Made by a program: the position numbers and the translations under genes. Positions 33,690 through 42,590 of a stretch of DNA of 64,000 nt are shown piece after piece. The number at the start of each line of letters is the position of its first letter. Positions within the stretch are counted from its first letter, which is position 1. Location of the stretch: assembly GCA_001574975.1 (NCBI GenBank), contig KQ965778.1, positions 20,966 to 84,965 on the forward strand, given 5' to 3'. Source of the stretch: Gonapodya prolifera JEL478 (Eukaryota > Monoblepharomycota > Monoblepharidomycetes > Monoblepharidales > Gonapodyaceae). The notes under the pieces were generated by a model. That model was given only the letters and a program-made list of their open reading frames with translations. It ran no database searches and was not told the origin of the DNA.

Positions 33690-36600
33690 TCAACGAGGGG
33701 TTGCAGGTGATTTTGTCTCACTGGCTTTTGCAATGAATCACGATATTTTTGACATGAGCTATCGAAGCCTGAACGTTGGGCGCCGACACAGGAGGTGCTG
33801 CCAGCAATCGAGGATGACCATTGAACCATCCAATGTCCACAGGGGAGTGGCCTGAGTTCTTTACCGCTATCTCCTGATTGCCGCTTGAGCTCAAGTGGCC
33901 TGAGTTCTTTACCACTATCTCTGATTGCCACTTGAGCTCAAATGCGCTTGCATGCTTCTTCTTGAGCTTGAAGGATCTGGGGCCGCATTAGCATGTAGGG
34001 ATCCTGAATTCTGCTTCCACCTCTTCATGTTGTTGGACTGAATTTGTGGCCACCATCTGTTGCCTTCAGACATAACCCAGTCATCTTGCAATCACCTGAT
34101 TCATTTGAACATGCTTGTAAAGCAGTCTTGAACTTTGATGGGTACAGTGCTGCCTGCCACTGCATTGGATCCTCATGTTATACATCTTGCATTCCAAACA
34201 CATTGTGCCTGTGCTAAGAAGGACCTGGGGCCAGATGCAACTTCAGTGCTGACAATGCCCTTGCCCATTTCACAGTTGCATCTAGATCCCATGAACCAGT
34301 CAACTGGGCATCAGGTACTCAGTGGTGAAGATCTTGGTCCTCAACTAACTTCTTTGGGCCACCTGCTGTCCCTGACATTGACATTGTGGTGAGTTTTATT
34401 ATTATGTTTTGTGCTTTGTGGTTTGATACTTCTGTGTTTCTTGCTTTCCCCACTCATTCATAGACATACATGGCTCCTCAGGACATCAAGAAATCTGAGA
34501 AAAAGATTCCTTTCTTCTCAAGTCAAGTTCCAACTGCCCTCTGGATGGAGGTCTTGGCCCTTCTCACCAAGCCTAATGACCATGTTGTTATTCCCAGTGT
34601 TGGGACTGGGAGCACTGCTTCTGCTTGTTGGACTTCTTGGTTGGAAGTGCACATCTTAGGTCTTTGACAGCCATCTCCATTCTAGCATTGACATCCACCT
34701 TCTCAACCTCAAGTCACAGACCAAAACTGATGCCAGGAAAGTCTTTGAAACGTAAGTCTCTGAACTACTTTGTCATTCTGTGTTTCTTTGTAGGCTAATT
34801 CTTGACAAGTTCTTTGTAATGCTGTTGCATCCTTCTGTGTTGGAGGTATCCCTGCTCCAGCTAGGAAGAGTGAGTTGTCTGCAGAAAGGATCTTCTTTAT
34901 GCACCTGCAATAGTTGAAATACCTCCTGAAGGTTAATTTGTATTTCTCTAGCATGATTTGCTCCAAAGTTCATTTATTTTAAGCCATTGTAGATCCATCT
35001 GATCACCCTACCACACAACAACATTGTAAGTATAGTTCTGTATTCATAATTTGGAAGTTCTAACACTCTGTCAAGCTATCCAGGCTGCCACAGCACAACA
35101 ATCTCTCTTGAGGGGTGTTCCAATAGGTGAGTTTAGCTAAAGTCATAAGTCTCACGCTAGGTACTATCTGAATTGCCACCTTACAGACACTGCAAGATAT
35201 ATTCTGCATCAAGTAGAGGCTTCAGATGCATCTGATGATTGTGAGTATTTGGGTTTGTGCCTTTCCTTTACTAAGCTAACATCCGATTGCTGCAGCAATC
35301 TCAGATGAGCTTGAGGGACTTCCAGAAAGTCAACCTATGGGTGAGCCTTCAGTGGAGGAAGCAGAGGAGACAAAAGAGGAGGGTATGTAAGAGTTCCTTA
35401 GTGCAAGGTCTACTGCTGCCTTATTTGCTTTGCAGAATTACCTCTCATATGCTGGGGTGGATGCCCTAGCGCACTACATACTTACAAGGGTGAGGAATGG
35501 CATGTGATTGTTCTCTCTTTTACTACGGTTTCTTCCAGATCCACCAGAAAAACAGCAGTGACTTACTAAGACCCCTACACCACACAAATCCAAGGCAGGG
35601 AGAGGAAGAGGAAAACGTAACACCAGAAAAATAAAGTAAAAATGGTTGTAAGCCATGGTTCTATACTATTTTGTCAAAGAAATATATCTGTTCTGAGTTT
35701 CAAGGTTACTGATGCACTAGTTTAGTCTCATTCCAGACTGCTATTGTTTGGTTTGCAACATTGATTATTAGACCATCATTGCATGTGTCTGATATTGGGG
35801 GTTGTCTTTTATAAGGTGGGTGTACTCAGTTGACTGGGTGATTTTTAAAAAGTCACACTGCACTTGACTGCTGCCCAAAAGAAATGTCTGGGAAATACAA
35901 TGACAACACATGTGACAGAATTGGCAAAATGTGTTTTTGGCTGGACTAGCATTGGGAGTAATGTCTAGGCAGTGACTGAAATTGTACCATGCAGAGAATG
36001 GCAATAGGATGTTCTGGGTGAAGGGCAGTGCAAGTGGGGATGTACCTGAGGGGAAGGGTTGTGAGCAAGGATGTGGATGTGTGGTGTGGGCTGTGGGTTG
36101 TGGCCAAGAGAGTTGTTTGATCTGGAAGCTTGGGGATCAAGTATCAGAGTAGTCAATGGGTGCCATTAGAATTTAAGCTCAACAGGTTCACTAGACTTGC
36201 AGTCATGTCTACAAAGCATCTATACAAATAATACTAATAACATGGCAGGAGAATTGTTTCCAAAGCAACTGTTAGACCATGTATGAACTCTTCTTGCTCC
36301 AATTGATTTTTGACTGTCTCGTGAAGCAAGGGCAAGATACTTTCAGGGCTTTTTCCATCACTATTGTCATTTTTGCTTGACTAAGAAGGCAGTGGTTCCT
36401 GCAGCATGACAATGCTCAAACCCAAAGGGCGACATATATTGAGTAAGTAGGTGAGGCACACACTGTTTCAAATGGAGGACACTTGATCCTCAATGTCTTT
36501 GTCATGATATGTTTGTACCCATGTTGTGGAGGTGAAGGGGCGTTTGTGAATGCCAACATCTGGTTAACACAACTTTTTAGGTTGTCCTGGCACAGTTCAT

Positions 36601-37180
36601 GCAGTTGGCATTTGTAGTGTAGTTTTAATGAGGGTGCTGATAATGCACTCACTTCATATACTTGCCAACTTCAGTGTGCTCCAACACTAATGGCACCATG
36701 GTGCCAATAGAACTGGGACACTTGGGGATGATTGGGGCTTTATTGGGACACACAGCCCAACTCCCCTTTTACTGTAGGCTACAATGGCTTTTTCAAATTT
36801 TCAATTGCTGGATTGGAGAACAGAAGGGTTTAGAAACGTGGAGAGCAAACCAAGGAACTGGTTGGTATCAGAGGAAGGAGATGAAGCATTCATCACAGTG
36901 TGTAAACAGAGGATGGATGGGCTCACATAACCAGTTCCATGACACCTTCCTTTGGGCAAACTAGCATCCTTTGTGATAAATGCGTCTTGTCCTCTTAAAG
37001 CATTCAGTTGTCTGTAGCTCTGCTGCTGAAGCAGTTCACTGACCAACCCTACCACTACATCATCCACCCTGCAGCAACGGCAGGTGTTTTGGTTGTCTGT
37101 AAAATAATTCTTGGTTTGATATATCATCAGATAATCTGAATCCCAATCCATCCTGGCTGTTTTCATGATGACTTGGCAAA
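33690..37180. mobile_element. CpG-depleted transposon-derived island, left part
   Basis: Composition switches at about 33,690 to AT-rich DNA almost without CG dinucleotides. It contains intron-like breaks and short exon-like frames, including the methyltransferase-like relic (34,400-34,760) and an acidic fragment near 35,297 (SDELEGLPESQPMGEPSVEE). Near 36,390 the plus strand reads FLQHDNAQ, which recalls the QHDNA block of Tc1/mariner-type transposases but is followed by stops. At least one decayed element lies here, next to the hAT copy. No ends were found. Confidence 0.55.
34400..34760 (+). pseudogene. Relic resembling an N6-adenine/N4-cytosine DNA methyltransferase
   Basis: After an apparent intron (GTGAGT near 34,391, TAG near 34,464) the frame reads FFSSQVPTALWMEVLALLTK, then PNDHVVIPSVGTGSTASAC. 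A one-base frame change leads to GLLGWKCTS and FDSHLHSS. This order matches the C-terminal part of site-specific amino-methyltransferases: K-P-x2-L-W...L..L(T/S)KP-(G/N)D-x-V-(L/I)-D-P-F-(A/V)-G-(S/T)-G-(S/T)-T, then an LG(R/W)-K-x-(I/V)-G-x-D strand that binds SAM. The motif-I Asp is Ile here, and a frameshift and stop follow, so this copy is dead. I could not find the DPPY motif upstream. The assignment is tentative. Confidence 0.35.
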
Positions 37181-37181
37181 A

Positions 37182-39345
37182 AAATATTTTGAGCAAGTTG
37201 AGTTGGTTGGTTTTTTAAAATGGCAAGTTGAAAGTTGAAAGTTTTCAACTTGCAAGTTAGCTTGTCAACTTGCACTCTTATTTTGTAACTAATATTGTGG
37301 CCTAAATAATATATACCCATACAAACATGGCTCAGTCCCCATCCCCCACCATCAACATCTCCGATTTGGAACTCTTGGATACATTTGATGCAGATGGCTG
37401 GAGGGACTGCAAGCCATGTGTCAGCCCCACAGGCCGGCCTCTTGGGTGTTCTGGGATGACCACTTCCAGAAACAGGTGAAAGGCAAGCAAACCCGCGCAA
37501 TTTATTTGGAGAAGGGAACAAATGTGGAGCAATGTGAGTGTTTAATTTTGAAGACCTTGTGTTTTGGTTTGGGTGTGGGTGCATGACTGACCAAAACCAG
37601 ATACAACATGACCAACCAGAAATCGACGACAACCCTACAAATCCATGTGAAACAATTCCACGCCAACTCAATCAAGGATGAGAGGGTACTTGTGGAGCTG
37701 AAACTCAGGATGATCTGCCAACTAACACTTGGGGACACGTTGAAGCTGAAGCGGAAGCAAAACAAAGTGACTGGTCTGCCTGATCTTTTTACATACTAAT
37801 AGCACAAAACATTAAAGTGTTGACATGAACCAGCTGCAAGCCACCCTTCTGAACTAGGTGGCTTGCTCAAACCAGGCTATCTGCAAGGTGGAGAATCCAT
37901 GGTTCCGGCAGGTTCTAGCAGTTCTCCACCATGATCCACCTGAAATTAGCATCAAGATGATTCATTTCTACATCCCGCAGGAGATGGCAAGGGTGGAGGG
38001 TGTCATTTTGGAGCTCTTGAAGGTAAGTTGGAAGTGGTCCTGCTCTCAGTCGTTTCAACTGAAATTTTGCACAGACCAATAGTGAAAGGCTATTGATTAC
38101 AATGGACATGTGGACCTCTCAGGATTCCAGGTTTTCTTTTGCAGCTGTGACAGGTCATTGGATTGGGCAGGACTAACCCCTTGAAGCATTTGCAGGAACT
38201 GGTCACACTGGTTGAAACAAGATGGTGCTCTGACTACGACACCATTGTTTGGGCACTTGCAGACCACATCAAAATCAACAAGCTCACTGCAAAGGAGAAA
38301 GTGTTATGGAGGTGGAAGCTTACCAATGCGGATTGGGAATACTTGAAGCATTTGAAGGTGCTTCTGATGGTGAGTGTTCCCTCTGCTACTTGGTCAAGAA
38401 GGAATCTAATGGTCGTTGAAGCCCCTTGTGTTTGCCCTAAAGAAAGTTGAGGCTGCCAAGATCCTAACCCTCTATATGGTGGTCCCAGTCTTCAACTTGG
38501 TGATGGATAGACTTGAGGACGCAGACTTCAGTGGGGAACTATGTTTGGAGGATACATGGAGTATCATTCTGAGCAAACTCCAGACATACTACGGAAAAAC
38601 AGACGATGCTTGGCCTTATATGCTCTCTGTTGATGAGTTTGGTTGCACAAGGGGGGAGATTTTTGGATTAACTCATTGATTTTCACCCATTGCTCAAGCT
38701 CAAAAGAATGGCGGAGAAGAACTGGGAGCAGGAGTTCATTGGATAGGGAAGGGAACTCCTCTAAGGTGAGCTTGATTGTGTTGCACCAGCCGGTGCACTT
38801 GTAACACATCAGGGGAACCCTGCCTTCTTGGACAACAACTTGGAAATGGAATTCTTGGGCAAAGGAAGCACACAGGGAGAGATGGAGCAGTACCTGGAGG
38901 AACCACAGCAAGGGAAGGACCAGGATATGCTGAAGTATTGGAGGTTGTGGAATGACCTCCTGGGACACCAATGGATTGCACGCACAATAATGGGAGCTCC
39001 AGGGAGCAGTGCAGAATCGGAACAGATTTTCTCTGCATCCAAGGAGGTGATAGGGGACAGGAGGAGTAGGTTGGGGGCGGAGATGATTAGAAATCTAACT
39101 TTATTGAAAAAGTGGAAGCAAAATTATAAAGATATTGCATGTACGGTTTAGATAGTTTCAATGCTATTGTGCTAAACTAAAAACGCATCGTTCGATGGAA
39201 GTTGAAGAGCCGGAGATTTAGCCGAATTCAGCCGAACAAGTTGCAAAAGCCGTCAACTCGCAACTCACGAGTTGGCAGCACTGAAGGTCCGAGCGAGTAC
39301 GAGTTGCCTTAAAATGAGTGAGTAACTCGCTCAAAAATTTCTTTG
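37182..39345 (+). mobile_element. hAT-superfamily DNA transposon, degraded
   Basis: The ends look like diverged terminal inverted repeats. The left (about 37,182-37,240) reads TTTTGAGCAAGTTGAG, later TTTTAAAATGGCAAGTTG. The right end, read inwards on the minus strand from about 39,345, gives TTTTTGAGCGAGTTACTC, later ATTTTAAGGCAACTCG. Differences are often CG versus CA/TG. Subterminal copies of CAACTTGCAAGTT / CAACTCGCAACTC lie at both ends. The length is about 2.16 kb and it encodes a hAT transposase. The 8-bp target duplication could not be fixed. Confidence 0.7.
37328..39151 (+). pseudogene. hAT transposase, frameshifted
   Basis: From ATG 37,328 the frame breaks after about 45 codons. A shifted frame then gives WVFWDDHFQKQ and, across an intron (about 37,533-37,602), YNMTNQKSTTTLQIHVKQFH, a BED-type finger keeping H-x4-H but lacking the Cys pair. 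The catalytic-core part reads LVTLVETRWCSDYDTIVWAL and LTNADWEYLKHLKVLLM. The C-terminal dimerisation region is well kept: TIMGAPGSSAESEQIFSASK, then DRRSRLGAEMIRNLTLLKKW. Several frame changes and stops separate these blocks, so the protein is not functional. Confidence 0.8.
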
Positions 39346-39800
39346 GACTCGGCACCTTGGTCTTTCTACCCAAACATATTCTCCCTCGGCATGTGAGCTT
39401 TTGATCCCCATTGTGTGTCCGCCAATTTGAGTTTCCTGACACGCTGCTGGCTGGACGTTCCTGACAGCTCTTCTTCCACAACCAGTAAAGTACCAAACAA
39501 CAAAGCAAAGCCACGCGTCACCGTCACCGGTGTTGCCATGACCGCTCAATTGGGAAAAGCACTGAGGGCGGCAGATACTATCACATCAAGGATTCCACGG
39601 GCAGCGAGACTGCCTTCACGTTTAGGCTGGAGGCGGAACCGCTGGAGTGCGCAAGGTTTGTCGCGGAGATGACAAGTAAACGCAGGGTGAAAATCAGCTC
39701 CGAACTTGTGGATGCGATGGCGGGCAAAAGGACAAAGATAAAGATTCGGTGGCTCTCCACTGGTGTCAAAGTGGTGTAGATTATTGGACTATCCCTGCCG
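39346..39800 (+). pseudogene. Decayed tandem copy of the 102-aa gene at 40546
   Basis: This segment aligns along its length with 40,508-40,985. Relative to the intact copy, the start codon region is changed, the first coding part has a 1-nt deletion (near 39,550), and TAA/frame changes follow near 39,680. Conserved stretches include TATCACATCAAGGATTCCAC and CGCTGGAGTGCGCAA. It is the upstream half of a tandem segmental duplication. Confidence 0.75.
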
Positions 39801-40260
39801 TTGGTTTTGGGACCCACTAAAGCGTAGATATTGTTTGAGATGGTGATGTCGTCCCGTCGTCATCTGTGACCATCACAACTGAACGTTACCACCAATATTC
39901 AGCCGTCGAATTGAAGCTATGGTGCGGATTGCCTCTCGCCTCCGCTGTACGTGTGACCAGAACTCGAGCGAATGTCCAAGGTCAGGGAGCGTGAGTCGGC
40001 ACTTTTCGACCTTCGGCATGCGATGTTCCGCGTCCGGTAGCGTGGTAATGTTGGAGTTTTTTTTTCGCCCACCGTGGACTTTCGAGAGTACGGATTTGCG
40101 TCGGTGAGCGTTCACGTGAAGACGTTGACAGCAGAAACCAAGTCATACAGCAAACTTGGAGTTCATCCCCTTTCAGCTCCGCGTATGGGGACGTTGCATT
40201 CCACGAACCACTCAAGAGGGAAAATTTCGCCACTCTTTGCGATGATTGCGTCGTGGCTCA
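39346..40260. repeat. Tandem segmental duplication, unit A
   Basis: Unit A (39,346-40,260) corresponds to the start of unit B (about 40,510-41,440), offset by about 1.16 to 1.2 kb. It contains the decayed 102-aa gene, the promoter-like spacer (39,915-40,060 matches 41,110-41,250), and a remnant of the GH53 5' end (40,190-40,260: GCATTCCACGAACCACTCAA versus the GH53 start region). Beyond 40,260 the GH53 similarity stops. Confidence 0.75.
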
Positions 40261-40545
40261 AGCGGATTTCGTGTCGCCATGAGCGCAAGCCTTTCACAAC
40301 TCTGAGTACAAAGCTATGCCGGTATAATACGCCTTCTTACCATCAATGCAATGCAACCAAGCCAAAATAAAACACAACCATCCCGGTGAGAAACTAACAC
40401 CGAAGGCACCGGGTCAGATGTCAGGACTATGTTGTGGCGGTGCGTGACTAAGTCTGACTGAAGCGAACTTTCTGATTAAGAGTGCAGAAAAACCAGGTTC
40501 ATTTCGAGCGCCACCAACCCGGCACCTTACTCTTTCTACGAAACA

Positions 40546-40930
40546 ATGATGTCTCTCTTGTGAGCTTTTCGATCCCCGTTGTGCGTCCGCCGATTTGAGT
40601 CTCCTGACACGCTGCTGGCCGGACGTCCCTTGCAGCACATCCTCCAGGACCAGCAAAGTATCAGACAACAAAGCGAAGCCGCTTGTCACCGTCACCGGCT
40701 TTGCTATCGACCGCTCCGTCGGGAACTGGACCAAGGGCGGAAAATACTATCACATCAAGGATTCCACGGGCAACGAGACCGTGTTCACGTTCAAGGTCGA
40801 GGCGGAGCCGCTGGAGTGCGCAAAGTTTGTCGCGGCCGAGATGGGGAAACGCGGCGTGAAAATCAGCTCCGAGCTTGTGGATGCGATGGTGGCAAAAGAC
40901 AATGATAAAGATGCGGTGGCCCTCCACTGA
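40546..40930 (+). CDS. Small protein of unknown function (102 aa), intact member of a tandem pair
   Basis: Exon 1 is 14 nt (ATGATGTCTCTCTT), then GTGAGC...CAG and exon 2 at 40,636-40,930; the phase-2 join gives 102 aa. Sequence includes AKPLVTVTGFAIDRSVGNW, GGKYYHIKDSTGNETVFTF and KRGVKISSELVDAMVAKDND. It is predicted soluble, beta-strand first and helical at the end. No signal peptide, membrane segment or cysteine cluster. I do not recognise it. The decayed upstream copy keeps the same exon layout, and both copies share the 3' sequence GGACCCACTAAA, so the gene model is likely real. The second ATG could be the start. Confidence 0.6.
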
Positions 40931-41383
40931 TGGCAGAGTCGTGGATGCTTTTTGGGCCCCCCCACAATTGGTTTTTGGACCCACTAAAACGTAGATAATG
41001 TGTATATAGGATGGTGGTGAATTGAAACCGACATCTTCACCGTCACCGTCTGTAAGCCCACGCCCCCAGCCATCGTACTGCTCTTTGGGACCAATAATGA
41101 GCCGTCGAGCTCATGGAATGCATTGCTTCTCTCCTCCGCCGTGCGTCTGACGTGGACTCGAGCAAATGTCCAGGGTCAGGTAGCGTGAGGACGTCGGCGC
41201 TTTCGCCTTCGGCATGCAATCATCCGCGTCAGGTAGCATCGTGATCGTGGAAGTCTTTCGCGCATGTTGCGAGCTCTCGGGCGTTGCTCTGTACGGTTTC
41301 CTGGGTGAGTCACGGGTCGATGTTCTGACCGTTCTCCTGGGCAAGCACCAACCTCCTCGAAGTACAGCTCGCCAGCTCCTAAT

Positions 41384-42475
41384 ATGGCGACATCACATTC
41401 CACTAGCCACTCAAGGGGGAGAACCTCGTCACTCTCGGCGTTCCTACTCTTTCTCACCTTCCTCACGACACCAATCCTCGCATTCTACAAAGGCGTGGAC
41501 TGGTCGTCCGCCATCGTCGAAGAATCCAGCGGGCGGATCTACAAGACCGCCGCTGGGGTAGTGAAACCGCTCGAAAGCATCTTCGCCGAGTCGGCCGTCA
41601 ACATCGTGCGTCAACGCGTCTGGGTGAACCCATCCGACGGGAACTACAACCTCGCTTACAACCTCAAACTCGCCAGGCGGGCCAAATCCGCGGGACTGGA
41701 CGTGTACATTGACCTGTTCTACAGCGACACGTGGGCGGACGGCGATCACCAGCCCACGCCGGCGGGGTGGCCGAGTGATATCGACAACCTTTCGTGGAAG
41801 GTGTACAACTACACCCTGGATGTATGCAATGCGCTTGCCGCCGCAGGGATATCACCCAAAATCATCTCTATCGGGAACGAAATCAGACACGGTCTGCTCT
41901 GGCCGGCGGGCACTGTGGACCACTGGGGCAACATTGCGCGCCTCCTGCACAGCGCGTCGAGCGGCGTGCGGTACAGCGCCTTGGGGAACGGGCCTAAGAT
42001 TATGGTGCATACCGACAACGGGTGGGACTGGCCCGCGCAAAAGAGTTTCTTCACAAACCTGCTCGCCCAGGGTTCGTTCACGGCGGCGGACTTTGACATG
42101 ATTGGGTTGTCGTACTACCCCTTTTACGGGCCTTCCGCGACGCTGGCGAATTTGAAGACCAGTCTGACTAACCTCGCGACAACGTGGCACAAGTCTCTGG
42201 CGGTTGTTGAGATCAACTGGCCAACGAGTTGTCCGAGCCCAAAGTACCCCTTCCCGAGGGACCTTGCCAACATTCCGATCTCGGTCGAAGGTCAAGTCAC
42301 GTTCGTGAAGACCGTCGCGAACATCGTGAAGGGAGTCGCCGGTGGCGTCGGCGTGTTCTATTGGGAGCCAGCTTGGGTTGACAATTCCGCGCTGGGGTCG
42401 AGCTGCCCATATAATACAATGTTTGCATGGCCTGGTACGGCGTTGGCGAGCTTGGATGTATTTAAATCTCTTTGA
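41384..42475 (+). CDS. Arabinogalactan endo-beta-1,4-galactanase, GH53 (363 aa)
   Basis: An intronless 363-aa protein of the GH53 family, which cleaves beta-1,4-galactan side chains of pectin outside the cell. A signal-anchor or signal peptide lies at residues 17-33 (LSAFLLFLTFLTTPILAFY). Family blocks: RVWVNPSDGNYNL; YIDLFYSDTWADGDHQPTPA; ISIGNEIRHGLLWP with acid/base Glu near 166; MIGLSYYPFYG; AVVEINWP with nucleophile Glu near 276; and the closing VFYWEPAW. All key residues are present and the length is normal, so the enzyme should be active. It points to use of plant cell-wall material. It sits at the end of a tandem duplication whose first unit keeps only its 5' tip, and is convergent with calcineurin A 115 bp away. 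Confidence 0.93.
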   Translation: MATSHSTSHSRGRTSSLSAFLLFLTFLTTPILAFYKGVDWSSAIVEESSGRIYKTAAGVVKPLESIFAESAVNIVRQRVWVNPSDGNYNLAYNLKLARRAKSAGLDVYIDLFYSDTWADGDHQPTPAGWPSDIDNLSWKVYNYTLDVCNALAAAGISPKIISIGNEIRHGLLWPAGTVDHWGNIARLLHSASSGVRYSALGNGPKIMVHTDNGWDWPAQKSFFTNLLAQGSFTAADFDMIGLSYYPFYGPSATLANLKTSLTNLATTWHKSLAVVEINWPTSCPSPKYPFPRDLANIPISVEGQVTFVKTVANIVKGVAGGVGVFYWEPAWVDNSALGSSCPYNTMFAWPGTALASLDVFKSL

Positions 42476-42590
42476 AATCCGTAATGAGTGTCGAATGGTT
42501 CTATGAAGAGCTCCTCACAAAATTGGAGGATTGTGTAAATAACTTCTTTGTACTGTTACAGACGCGTTGTACAAGGACTAAGCCCCCGCT

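Noticed and set aside
36390-36640. Tc1/mariner transposase suggested by FLQHDNAQ
   Set aside because: Only one short block is recognisable and stops follow at once; not enough to name an element.
41444-42295. Antisense frames within the GH53 gene
   Set aside because: Shadows of the high-GC GH53 coding sequence.
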